Part shown: positions 49,848-57,878 of the stretch, piece after piece
How positions within the stretch are numbered: position 1 is the stretch's first letter
Layout: each line of letters opens with the position of its first letter
Source of the DNA: Lachnoclostridium sp. An131
GTDB taxonomy: Bacteria; Bacillota; Clostridia; Lachnospirales; Lachnospiraceae
Assembly (NCBI RefSeq): GCF_002160825.1
Contig: NZ_NFLI01000013.1
Location: forward strand, 1 to 64,000
DNA length: 64,000 bases
Direction of reading: 5' to 3'
Notes under the pieces: generated by a model
Told to the model about the DNA's origin: nothing
Databases searched by the model: none
The model's input: the letters and a program-made list of their open reading frames with translations, nothing else
Made by a program: the position numbers and the translations under genes

Positions 49848-50996
49848 ATGAAGATTGATTTTTTATATCTGAGTGAGAAAGATATGATAGAAGCGGGCGT
49901 GCTGAACGCCGCCCGCTGCATCGAAGCCATGCGGGAGACCATGTCACTCTTTGGAAAAAAGGATTTCCTGCTGGGAGGCCCGAGGGCCGACGAGCACGGC
50001 CTGCAGGTGAATTTCCCGGCGAAATCCGATATTCCCGGCTTTCCGCTGGATGACGGGCCGGACCGGCGTTTCATGGCCATGCCGGCCTACCTGAGCGGAA
50101 AATATCATGTGGCCGGGCAGAAATATTATGGTTCCAACAGCCACAATCTGCAGAAGGGGCTGCCCCGTTCCATCCTTCTGGTAACACTTTCCGATGTGGA
50201 CACCGGGGCGCCTCTGGCGATTATGTCGGCCAATCTTTTAAGCGCCATGCGGACCGGCGCCATGCCGGCCTTGGCGGCGGAGTACCTGGCGAAAAAGAAT
50301 TCCAGGGTACTCTCCCTGATCGGCCCGGGCGTCATCAACAAATGCGCTCTGCGCTGCTATATGGAAGCGCTTCCCAGCATCGATACGGTGAAGATCAAGG
50401 GCAGCACGCCGGAATCCAGATCGGCCAGAGCCATGAAGGAGTACATTGAGGCGGAGTATCCGCAGATTCAGAAGATTATTCTCTGTTCCACCCTGGAGGA
50501 GGCCTGCAGGGAGGCGGATGTGGTCAGCGAGGCCGTGTCTGTGACAAAGGCAGAGATGGAGGAATTCAAGCCGGACTGGTTTGACAAAGGGACCGCGGTA
50601 TTTTCCATGGGCAGCTTTTTTGTGAAGGAATATGAAAAGCTTCTTGGCACGCGGATGGTGGTGGACAATTATGGCATGTATGAAAAGTATATGAGCAATT
50701 TTATCGCCAGAGGACCGGTGGATGAGTTTGGAAAGAAGCGGGAATGGTGCATTATGGGCATGCACTTTGTCCATCTGGTGAATAGCGGCCAGGCGGAAAG
50801 AAGCCAGGTCGTAAATCTTTCGGATCTGGTAAACGGAAAGGCAAAAGGCCGGACCTCCGACGACGAGGTGGTTATGTGCAGCATCGGAGGCATGCCGCTG
50901 GAGGATCTCTCCTGGGGCTGGGAGTGCTGGCAGGAAGCCCGGAGAAAAGGGCTCGGAACGGTTCTGAACCTGTGGGAGGAGCCCTATATGAAATAA
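49848..50996 (+). CDS. Ornithine cyclodeaminase/mu-crystallin family protein, paralogue 1
   Basis: A 382-residue NAD(P)-dependent protein of the OCD/mu-crystallin family, which includes ornithine cyclodeaminase, alanine dehydrogenases and opine-related reductases. Landmarks are RRFMAMPAYLSGKYHVAGQKYYGSNSHN (substrate lysine region), SANLLSAMRTGAMPALAAEYLA and the Rossmann loop LIGPGVINKCAL. It is longer than classical OCD (about 350). ATG 49848 follows GGCGGTAGGA. A close paralogue follows. Some annotation pipelines label relatives as tyramine oxidase subunit B; I cannot verify that here. Substrate unassigned. Confidence 0.82.
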   Translation: MKIDFLYLSEKDMIEAGVLNAARCIEAMRETMSLFGKKDFLLGGPRADEHGLQVNFPAKSDIPGFPLDDGPDRRFMAMPAYLSGKYHVAGQKYYGSNSHNLQKGLPRSILLVTLSDVDTGAPLAIMSANLLSAMRTGAMPALAAEYLAKKNSRVLSLIGPGVINKCALRCYMEALPSIDTVKIKGSTPESRSARAMKEYIEAEYPQIQKIILCSTLEEACREADVVSEAVSVTKAEMEEFKPDWFDKGTAVFSMGSFFVKEYEKLLGTRMVVDNYGMYEKYMSNFIARGPVDEFGKKREWCIMGMHFVHLVNSGQAERSQVVNLSDLVNGKAKGRTSDDEVVMCSIGGMPLEDLSWGWECWQEARRKGLGTVLNLWEEPYMK

Positions 50997-51031
50997 GAAA
51001 AACAGGACAGAACGGACAGGAGGAGAACCTT

Positions 51032-52168
51032 ATGGAATATCCCGGAATTGAATTTTTGTACTTAAATGAAGAAGATATGATACGGGCCGGTGTAAAAGAC
51101 ATGAAGGGCTGTATCGAGGCCATGGAGGAGGTTGTCAAATGCCTGAACGCGGGAGACTACTGTATGGGAGGGGAAAACCACAACTCTCATGGCTGTCAGG
51201 TTTCCTTCCCGAAGACCTCGCCTTTTCCGAACATGCCGAAGGATGAGGGAGACGACCGGAGATTTATGGCGATGCCGGCCTACCTGGGCGGACCCTTTGA
51301 TCTGATGGGAATGAAATGGTACGGCTCCAATATGGCCAATAAAGCCCTGGGGCTGCCACGTTCCATTCTGGTGGTGATGCTCAATGACAAGAACACGGGA
51401 GCGCCGCTGTGCCTGATGAGCGCGAACCTGTTAAGTGCCATGCGGACCGGAGCCATTCCCGGAGTAGGAGCGAAATATCTGGCAAATCCGGATTCAGAGG
51501 TCTGCGCCATCTGTGGCCCTGGCGTCATGGGAAGAACGACGCTTGCGGCGCTGACGGCGGCCTGCCCGAACCTCCGCAGGCTGAAGGTGAAGGGACGGGG
51601 CAGGGCTTCTCTGGATCGGTTTACTGCTCATGTAAGAGAGACGTATCCCCAGTTCGCAGAAATCGAAGCTGTGGATACGGTGGAGGAACTGGTAAAGGAT
51701 GCGGATGTGATTGCCTTTACCAACACAGGGGGCACAGATCCTTCCACCTATCCCTTTGTGAAGGGAGAATGGCTGAAGCCGGGCGCGCTGATTCTGGGCT
51801 TAAGCGCCTTTGATATGGAGGATGAATTCCTGGCCCGGAAGTGCAGGCTTGTGGTGGATAATATGCGGCTCTATGAGGCATGGGAGGAAGAATTCCCCTA
51901 CCCTTCTTTTGGAGCAAACAATATCATCGGCTCCAAATTTACCGACATGGCCCACGACGGAAAGCTGGACAAAAGGGAGATATATGATCTGGGTGATATT
52001 ATCTATGGCCGCCGTCCGGGAAGAGAAAGCCCGGAGCAGATCCTGGTCATGTCCGTGGGCGGCATGCCTGTGGAGGATGTGGCCTGGGGCAAGGTCTGCT
52101 ATGACAATGCGGTGCGGCTTGGGCTCGGCACAAAGCTGAAGCTCTGGGACCGGCCTGATATGTGCTGA
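51032..52168 (+). CDS. Ornithine cyclodeaminase/mu-crystallin family protein, paralogue 2
   Basis: A 378-residue paralogue of the preceding protein with the same blocks: RRFMAMPAYLGGPFDLMGMKWYGSNMAN, SANLLSAMRTGAIPGVGAKYLA and CAICGPGVMGRTTL. Both share the start pattern EFLYLNEEDMIRAGV/DFLYLSEKDMIEAGV and the end GGMPxEDxxWG. ATG 51032 follows AGGAGGAG; a longer upstream frame overlaps the first paralogue and is not used. The tandem pair may form a heterodimer or act on two amines or imines. Its place between potD and the flavin oxidase ties it to catabolism of the imported compound. Confidence 0.82.
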   Translation: MEYPGIEFLYLNEEDMIRAGVKDMKGCIEAMEEVVKCLNAGDYCMGGENHNSHGCQVSFPKTSPFPNMPKDEGDDRRFMAMPAYLGGPFDLMGMKWYGSNMANKALGLPRSILVVMLNDKNTGAPLCLMSANLLSAMRTGAIPGVGAKYLANPDSEVCAICGPGVMGRTTLAALTAACPNLRRLKVKGRGRASLDRFTAHVRETYPQFAEIEAVDTVEELVKDADVIAFTNTGGTDPSTYPFVKGEWLKPGALILGLSAFDMEDEFLARKCRLVVDNMRLYEAWEEEFPYPSFGANNIIGSKFTDMAHDGKLDKREIYDLGDIIYGRRPGRESPEQILVMSVGGMPVEDVAWGKVCYDNAVRLGLGTKLKLWDRPDMC

Positions 52169-52210
52169 AAAGGCGGGGCCGGAATATGGAACCGGGAGGA
52201 GAGAGCGGAA

Positions 52211-52564
52211 ATGAAAGCAAGAATAGATCAGCATCCGATTCTGGGAGAACCGGAGAAAGGAAGGCCGGTGGTCTTTACCTACAATGGGCAGGAGCTTACC
52301 GGATACGAGGGCGAGCCTGTGGCTGCCGCCCTGAAGGCGGCGGGAGTCATGGTCCATCGGTATACAAAAAAGGAGCATAAGCCCAGAGGAATCTTCTGCG
52401 CCATCGGGCGCTGTACGGACTGCGTCATGATTGTGGACGGAAAACCAAATATCCGCACCTGCATCACGCCTCTTAAGGAGGGGATGAAGGTGCAGACCCA
52501 GTACGGCGTGGGCGCAGAGCCTTTCGCGGAGCAGGAAGCGGCGGAAAGGAAGGGAGATTTATGA
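52211..52564 (+). CDS. (2Fe-2S)-binding subunit of a flavin oxidase (HcnA/OoxA-type)
   Basis: A 117-residue protein with a plant-type ferredoxin fold as in HcnA, opine oxidase and sarcosine-oxidase gamma-like subunits. Cluster cysteines are in GIFCAIGRCTDCVMIVDGKPNIRTC. ATG 52211 follows GGAGGAGAG. It overlaps the next gene by ATGA. It should hand electrons between the two flavoproteins encoded downstream. Confidence 0.85.
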   Translation: MKARIDQHPILGEPEKGRPVVFTYNGQELTGYEGEPVAAALKAAGVMVHRYTKKEHKPRGIFCAIGRCTDCVMIVDGKPNIRTCITPLKEGMKVQTQYGVGAEPFAEQEAAERKGDL

Positions 52565-54156
52565 AACGGTATGATTTGATTGTAATCGGGGCAGGACCCT
52601 CCGGTCTCTCCGCGGCAATCGAGGCGGCAAAGAGGGGGCTTCATGTGGCGGTATTTGATGAAAATGGGAAGCCGGGCGGCCAGCTGTTCAAGCAGATTCA
52701 TAAATTCTTCGGCTCCAGGGAGCATAAGGCAAAGCTCCGGGGCTTTACCATCGGCCGCCAGCTTCTTGCGGAAGCCGACGCGGCAGGCGTGGAAGTCGTG
52801 CTGAACGCGGTGGTGATCGGCCTTTACCTGGATAAAGAGGCAGTGGTCCGTCTGGGAGATGAGATCCGCCACTATAAGGCGGACGCCATCATCGCGGCCA
52901 CCGGCGCTTCAGAAAACATGGTGACCTTTGAGGGCTGGACCCTGCCGGGCGTCATCGGCGCAGGCGCAGCCCAGACCATGATGAATCTTCACGGCGTCCG
53001 CCCCGGAAAACGGATTCTGATGCTTGGCAGCGGAAACGTGGGCCTGGTGGTCAGCTTTCAGCTTCTCCAGTGCGGCTGTGAGGTGGCTGCTCTTGTGGAC
53101 GCGGCGCCCCGCATCGGCGGCTACGGCGTCCACGCGGCCAAGGTGGCCCGGACGGGCGTGCCCTTCTATCTGTCTCATACGATTGTGAAGGCAGAGGGAG
53201 AGGATCATGTGACCGGAGTGACGATTGCGCAGGTAGATGAGAAATTCCAGTTCATTCCCGGAACCGAGAAGCATTTTGATGTGGATACCATCTGTCTGGC
53301 AGTGGGCCTTTCCCCTATGTCCCAGCTTCTGAAGATGGCGGGCTGCCGGATGGAGGACAATCCGAAAAAGGGCGGCCAGGTGCCTGTCTGCGATTCCTAT
53401 GGGGAGACCAGTGTGCCGGGAATCTTCGCGGCCGGAGATGTGTCCGGCATTGAGGAGGCCAGCTCGGCCATGATCGAAGGCCGGATCGCCGGGGCGGCAG
53501 CGGCCTGCCGTCTTGGTTTTATAACAAAGGAAGAGCTGGAAGAGGCCAGCAGCGCGTACCGGGCTTCCCTGTCTCAGCTCCGCCAGGGAATGTTTGCCCC
53601 GGAGAACAGGGGAAAGCTTCTGGAAAAGACAGAGGAGGGCGTGGATATTTCCATGAATCTTCTGCGGAAGGGATATCTCCTGGATGAAGAGGTGGAAAAG
53701 TATCCCGGTGTGACGCGCCGCAAAGGGATTCATCCGGTGATTGAGTGTTCTCAGAACATTCCCTGCAATCCCTGCCAGGACGCCTGCGCGAAGGGCTGCA
53801 TTCAGGTGGGGAAAAAGATTACTTCTCTTCCGGTGGTGGACGGGGAGCATCCCTGTATCGGCTGCGGGATGTGCGTGGCCTCCTGCTCCGGGCAGGCGAT
53901 TTTTCTGCTGAACGAGGATTATGACGAGACTTCCGCCACAGTGACGCTGCCCTGGGAATTCCTTCCGGCGCCGGAAAAGGGCGCAAAGGGCACGGCTCTG
54001 GGAAGAAACGGAGAGCCGGTCTGCGAGGCGGAGGTGCTGGAGGTCAAGACCGCCAAAGCCTTTGACCAGACCCGGCTTCTGACCATGCGGATTCCGAAAG
54101 AATATGCCATGAAGGCCCGGTTCTTCCGGGCTGCGGAAAGCGGGGTGGGTGCATGA
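52561..54156 (+). CDS. NAD(P)/FAD-dependent oxidoreductase with C-terminal ferredoxin domain (HcnB/OoxA-type)
   Basis: A 531-residue flavoprotein. FAD loop GAGPSGLSAAIEAAKRG (about 9-25) and the NAD loop LGSGNVGLVVSFQLLQ (about 157-172) are clear, and VPGIFAAGDVSGIEEASSAM is the second FAD contact. Two cysteine clusters near 400-450 (CNPCQDACAKGC and CIGCGMCVASC) should hold 4Fe-4S centres. In opine, cyanide-forming and hydroxyproline oxidases the equivalent subunit accepts electrons from the small DAO-type subunit. Here it is coupled by overlaps to its neighbours on both sides. Confidence 0.87.
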   Translation: MKRYDLIVIGAGPSGLSAAIEAAKRGLHVAVFDENGKPGGQLFKQIHKFFGSREHKAKLRGFTIGRQLLAEADAAGVEVVLNAVVIGLYLDKEAVVRLGDEIRHYKADAIIAATGASENMVTFEGWTLPGVIGAGAAQTMMNLHGVRPGKRILMLGSGNVGLVVSFQLLQCGCEVAALVDAAPRIGGYGVHAAKVARTGVPFYLSHTIVKAEGEDHVTGVTIAQVDEKFQFIPGTEKHFDVDTICLAVGLSPMSQLLKMAGCRMEDNPKKGGQVPVCDSYGETSVPGIFAAGDVSGIEEASSAMIEGRIAGAAAACRLGFITKEELEEASSAYRASLSQLRQGMFAPENRGKLLEKTEEGVDISMNLLRKGYLLDEEVEKYPGVTRRKGIHPVIECSQNIPCNPCQDACAKGCIQVGKKITSLPVVDGEHPCIGCGMCVASCSGQAIFLLNEDYDETSATVTLPWEFLPAPEKGAKGTALGRNGEPVCEAEVLEVKTAKAFDQTRLLTMRIPKEYAMKARFFRAAESGVGA

Positions 54157-54491
54157 ACCAGGTAAATGACAGATCAAGAGATTTGGGGCCGATGGTTCCT
54201 CAGCCGGATGACGACCGGATCATCTGCCGCTGCGAGGAGATTACCAAAGGAGAGATCCGCCAGGCGGTCCATGACGGAATGTTTACGCTGACAGAGATCC
54301 GCCGGTATCTGCGGACTGGCATGGGGCTCTGCCAGGGCCAGACCTGCGCGAAGCTGGTGAAGGGAATCGTGGCCCGGGAGCTGGGCGTATCCCCGGCAGA
54401 GCTGGAGCCTGCCACATCCCGGGCGCCTGTGCGTCCCATCGAAATGCGGGTATTTGCAAAGGAAGGAAAGGGGGATGGAGCGGATGAGTAA
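54153..54491 (+). CDS. BFD-like (2Fe-2S) protein
   Basis: A 112-residue protein with a bacterioferritin-associated-ferredoxin type domain: IICRCEEITKGEIRQAV and GLCQGQTCAKLV give the four cysteines. In many related oxidases this module is fused to the large flavin subunit; here it is a separate gene. It overlaps the flanking genes (four and eight bases), so all four subunits are translationally coupled. Confidence 0.85.
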   Translation: MNQVNDRSRDLGPMVPQPDDDRIICRCEEITKGEIRQAVHDGMFTLTEIRRYLRTGMGLCQGQTCAKLVKGIVARELGVSPAELEPATSRAPVRPIEMRVFAKEGKGDGADE

Positions 54492-55611
54492 CTGCGCGGA
54501 AGTGATCATTATAGGCGGCGGAGTCATCGGCTGCGCCACGGCCTATTATCTGGCAAAGGAAGGAACCTCCGTGATTGTGCTGGAGGGCAGCGATCACATC
54601 GGAAACGGCGGGTCCAGCCGGAACGGCGGCGGCGTGCGCCAGTCGGGCCGGGACCCGAGGGAGCTTCCTCTGGCCATGTACGGTATCCGGACTCTCTGGC
54701 CCCACTTGTCGGAAGAGCTGGAGACGGACTGTGAATACCATCAGGACGGAAACCTGCGTCTCGGGAAGACGGAAAAGCACAGAGAGATACTGGAGGGCCT
54801 TGCGGACCGGGCCAGAGCCTGCGGCCTGGATGTGCGCATGATTGACGGCGACGAGGTGCGCCGTATCAATCCCCATCTTTCCCATGAAGTAACCGTGGCA
54901 AGCTGGTGTCCCACGGACGGCCACGCCAATCCTCTGACCACGACACTTGGCTTCTACAAGATGGCCCGCAGGCTGGGCGCGCGGTTTATCACCGGGGAGC
55001 CTGTGACGGAGCTTCGGACAGTAAAAGGAAAAATCAGAAGGGTGATTACGCCGAATAACGTATATGAGGGAGAACAGGTGCTGGTGGCTGCCGGCCTTCA
55101 CAGCCGGGAGATTCTCGGAACGGTGGGCATCGACGTGCCTATGGATGGCTCTCTTCTGGAGGCCCTTGTGACTGAGGCAGAAGCCCCCATGTTCGATCAG
55201 ATGCTTGGCACGGCGGACGCGGACTTTTACGGCCACCAGACGAAGCACGGCTCCTTTGTGTTCGGCGGTTCCTCCGGGCTGGAGCCCTTTTATAAGGACA
55301 ACGGGACGCCGGTCACCAGCAGCAGGACGGCCCCCTGCATCTGCCGTGGCATTATGAAATATTTTCCTGAACTGGCGGACGCCAAGATCGTCCGGACCTG
55401 GGCGGGCTGGAGCGACCGGAGCGCGGACGGGGTGCCGGTGCTGGGCGCCGTGGATGAGATTCCCGGCCTTTACGCAGCCTGCGCTTTTACCGGCCATGGC
55501 TTTGGCATCTCGCCGGCGGTGGGCGATCAGCTGGCGAAGCTGATCCGGACCGGCAGCACAGATGTGGATTTAAGTCCTCTGCAGTACGACCGGTTTCACG
55601 CGAAGATATAG
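54484..55611 (+). CDS. FAD-dependent DAO-type oxidoreductase (HcnC/sarcosine-oxidase-beta-like)
   Basis: A 375-residue amine-oxidising flavoprotein. FAD loop VIIIGGGVIGCATAYYLAKEG, the DAO-type NGGSSRNGGGVRQ segment and the C-terminal TWAGWSDRSADGVPVLG, then CAFTGHGFGISPAVG are typical of HcnC, sarcosine oxidase beta and opine oxidase B subunits. It is the subunit expected to oxidise the C-N bond. ATG 54484 is chosen because of spacing from GGAAAGGGGG; ATG 54475 is possible. The substrate may be an N-substituted amino acid or opine; this is inference from context. Confidence 0.85.
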   Translation: MSNCAEVIIIGGGVIGCATAYYLAKEGTSVIVLEGSDHIGNGGSSRNGGGVRQSGRDPRELPLAMYGIRTLWPHLSEELETDCEYHQDGNLRLGKTEKHREILEGLADRARACGLDVRMIDGDEVRRINPHLSHEVTVASWCPTDGHANPLTTTLGFYKMARRLGARFITGEPVTELRTVKGKIRRVITPNNVYEGEQVLVAAGLHSREILGTVGIDVPMDGSLLEALVTEAEAPMFDQMLGTADADFYGHQTKHGSFVFGGSSGLEPFYKDNGTPVTSSRTAPCICRGIMKYFPELADAKIVRTWAGWSDRSADGVPVLGAVDEIPGLYAACAFTGHGFGISPAVGDQLAKLIRTGSTDVDLSPLQYDRFHAKI

Positions 55612-55661
55612 AAGAATACAGGGCTCCGGCCGCGAAAATAAGAGAAAAAGGAGCGGTTTTC

Positions 55662-56825
55662 ATGAATAATTTCAGATTTTATGCTCCCACGGATATCCGC
55701 TTTGGAAAGGGGCAGGCAGACTGCCTGCCGGAGGAGCTTGGGAAATACGGAAAAAGAATTCTGATGGTGTACGGAGGAGGAAGCGTCAAAAGGTCCGGCC
55801 TCTATGACAGGCTGCAGGAGCTTCTGAAGGAGTTTGAGATCTTTGAGCTTCCGGGCATCGAGCCGAATCCGAAGGTTACTTCTGTGCGGAAGGGCGTGGA
55901 GATCTGCAAAAAAGAGCAGATCGATGTCATACTGGCGGTGGGCGGAGGCAGCTGCATCGACGCCTCCAAAAACATTGCCTGCGGAGCGTATTATGAGGGC
56001 GATCCCTGGGATCTGGTGCTGGACCGGACCAAAATCACGAAGGCGCTGCCGCTGGCCGTGGTGCTGACGATCTGTGCCACAGGTTCCGAGATGAATAACT
56101 GCGCCGTCATCAGCAATGAGGAGACGAATGAGAAGCTGGAGATGGGAGCCGATGTGCTCTATCCAAAGATTTCTATCTGCGATCCCACATATCTTTACAC
56201 CCTTCCGCCTGCGCAGACGGCAGCTGGAACTGCCGATATCATGTCCCATGTGCTGGAACAGTATTTCCAGCCCTGCGATACAGCCTGGCTGACGGACCGG
56301 CTCAGCGAAGAGGTTCTAAAGACCTGCATCCGCTACTGTCCTGTGGCGCTGGAGGAGCCGGAGAATTACGAGGCCAGGGCGAACCTGATGTGGGCCAGCA
56401 CTCTGGGGCTTAACCATATTCTGACAGCAGGGAAGGGCGGGGCTTGGTCCTGTCATCCCATGGAGCATCAGCTCAGCGCCTTTTATGATATCACTCACGG
56501 AGCAGGACTGGCGATTCTGACGCCCGCCTGGATGCGGTACGTGCTCTGTGACCGGACCGCAGGCCGTTTCGCGCTCTATGCGAGACAGGTCTGGGATGTG
56601 GAGGCTGAGGACGATTACCAGGCGGCGGAAGAGGGAATCTGCTGCACGGAAAGCTTTTTCCGTAAGATCGGCCTTCCGTCCACCCTGTCTGAAGTGGGAA
56701 TCGGCCCAGAGCATTTCCGGGAGATGGCAGAGAAGGCTGTGGAGGTCAGCGGAATCGCTGCGCGCTCCTATTATCATCTTGGCGCGGAGGATATTGTAAA
56801 AATCTTTGAGAGCTGTCTGGGCTGA
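55662..56825 (+). CDS. Iron-containing alcohol dehydrogenase (YqhD/BdhA-like)
   Basis: A 387-residue NAD(P)H-dependent dehydrogenase. The GGGSxxR-like start (VYGGGSVKRSG), VGGGSCIDASKN and iron-binding histidines in DIMSHVLEQYF, HPMEHQLSAFYDITHGAGLAIL are in place. In this block it could reduce an aldehyde formed by amine oxidation. ATG 55662 follows AAAAAGGAG. A second family member starts at 63283. A 14-base hairpin follows it. Confidence 0.9.
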   Translation: MNNFRFYAPTDIRFGKGQADCLPEELGKYGKRILMVYGGGSVKRSGLYDRLQELLKEFEIFELPGIEPNPKVTSVRKGVEICKKEQIDVILAVGGGSCIDASKNIACGAYYEGDPWDLVLDRTKITKALPLAVVLTICATGSEMNNCAVISNEETNEKLEMGADVLYPKISICDPTYLYTLPPAQTAAGTADIMSHVLEQYFQPCDTAWLTDRLSEEVLKTCIRYCPVALEEPENYEARANLMWASTLGLNHILTAGKGGAWSCHPMEHQLSAFYDITHGAGLAILTPAWMRYVLCDRTAGRFALYARQVWDVEAEDDYQAAEEGICCTESFFRKIGLPSTLSEVGIGPEHFREMAEKAVEVSGIAARSYYHLGAEDIVKIFESCLG

Positions 56826-56829
56826 AAAG

Positions 56830-56864
56830 CCGGGCAGCGCCCGAAATATCCGGGCGCTGCCCGG
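56830..56864 (+). terminator. Strong GC hairpin between alcohol dehydrogenase and aguB
   Basis: A perfect 14-base stem (CCGGGCAGCGCCCG at 56830-56843 with 56851-56864) and seven-base loop. No T-run follows, so it may slow or partly terminate transcription, or protect an mRNA end, rather than fully terminate. Confidence 0.6.
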
Positions 56865-56901
56865 AATGCCCGGACAGGGACAAAGACCAGGAGGAAACAA
56901 T

Positions 56902-57765
56902 ATGAGAAAGGTGACGGCGGCAGTGACCCAGATGGGCTGTTCCCAAGACCGGGAAGAGAATCTGCAGAAAGCGGAAGACCTGGTCCGGCAGGCGGCGGAG
57001 CAGGGAGCTCAGATCATTCTTCTGCAGGAGCTGTTTGAGACGCAGTATTTCTGTCAGACGCAGAACTTTGCATATATGGATCTGGCCCGGCCGCTCTCCG
57101 AGAACCCGGCCGTGAAGCGGCTTTCCGTCCTCGCAAAGGAGACGGAGACTGTGATTCCGGTCAGTTTTTTTGAACGCTACGGAAATACAGCGTTCAACAG
57201 TGTGGCTGTCCTGGACGCCGACGGAAGCGTCCTGGGCGTTTACCGAAAGACCCATATACCGGACGGCCTGCCCTATGCGGAAAAATTTTATTTTACGCCC
57301 GGGGATACGGGTTTTCGTGTCTGGAATACCAGATACGGGCGGATCGGTGTGGGAATCTGCTGGGACCAGTGGTTTCCGGAGGCAGCCCGGAGCATGGCCC
57401 TTCTTGGAGCGGAACTGCTCTGCTATCCCACGGCCATCGGCTCGGAGCCCACACTGGGAATTGACTCAAAGGCTCACTGGCAGCGCTGCATGCAGGGACA
57501 GGCGGCAGCCAATCTGGTTCCCGTGCTTGCGTCCAACCGGATCGGCACGGAGACAGAGGGAGAAAGCTCCATGACCTTTTACGGCTCTTCCTTTATAGCA
57601 GATGAGACAGGAGGGATTGTGGAAGAGGCGGACAGAACTACAGAGGCGGTGCTCGTCCATACCTTTGACCTGGATCAGGCTGCCCTGCGGCGCAGGGAAT
57701 GGGGCGTATTCCGGGACAGAAGGCCGGAACTGTACGGAATTCTCATGACCCACGGAGAAGGCTGA
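56902..57765 (+). CDS. aguB: N-carbamoylputrescine amidase
   Basis: A 287-residue nitrilase-fold hydrolase that turns N-carbamoylputrescine into putrescine, CO2 and ammonia. The catalytic triad is visible as E43 (LLQELFE), K116 (YRKTHIPDG) and C153 (GICWDQWFPE). Length and the TPGDTGFRVWNT segment fit AguB. ATG 56902 follows AGGAGG; the longer frame runs back through the hairpin. It is followed by agmatine deiminase, its partner in the agmatine pathway. Confidence 0.93.
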   Translation: MRKVTAAVTQMGCSQDREENLQKAEDLVRQAAEQGAQIILLQELFETQYFCQTQNFAYMDLARPLSENPAVKRLSVLAKETETVIPVSFFERYGNTAFNSVAVLDADGSVLGVYRKTHIPDGLPYAEKFYFTPGDTGFRVWNTRYGRIGVGICWDQWFPEAARSMALLGAELLCYPTAIGSEPTLGIDSKAHWQRCMQGQAAANLVPVLASNRIGTETEGESSMTFYGSSFIADETGGIVEEADRTTEAVLVHTFDLDQAALRRREWGVFRDRRPELYGILMTHGEG

Positions 57766-57789
57766 GCCGGAAAATAGGAATGGTCAATG

Positions 57790-57850
57790 ACAGATAACAG
57801 ATAACAGATAACAGGGGCGTCCCGGGCACAGGAACTGTGTTCCGGGACGC
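57790..57850 (+). promoter_or_regulatory. Tandem heptamer and nested hairpin in the aguB-aguA gap
   Basis: Three copies of AGATAAC (about 57792-57812) are followed by a nine-base stem (GCGTCCCGG at 57817-57825 with 57842-57850) whose loop holds a further five-base stem (CACAG with CTGTG). The aguA start is 29 bases on. The structure could be an mRNA processing site or a cis element; no T-run is present, so it is not a terminator. Confidence 0.55.
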
Positions 57851-57878
57851 TTGCGTCAGAGAAAGAGAGGAAGAAAAA

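Noticed and set aside
52909-54177. 422-codon minus-strand open frame opposite the large flavoprotein gene
   Set aside because: Antisense shadow, His/Arg/Pro-rich, no start signal.
57790-57850. Polyamine or guanidine riboswitch before aguA
   Set aside because: A nested hairpin exists, but no conserved riboswitch core was recognised and the leader is very short.
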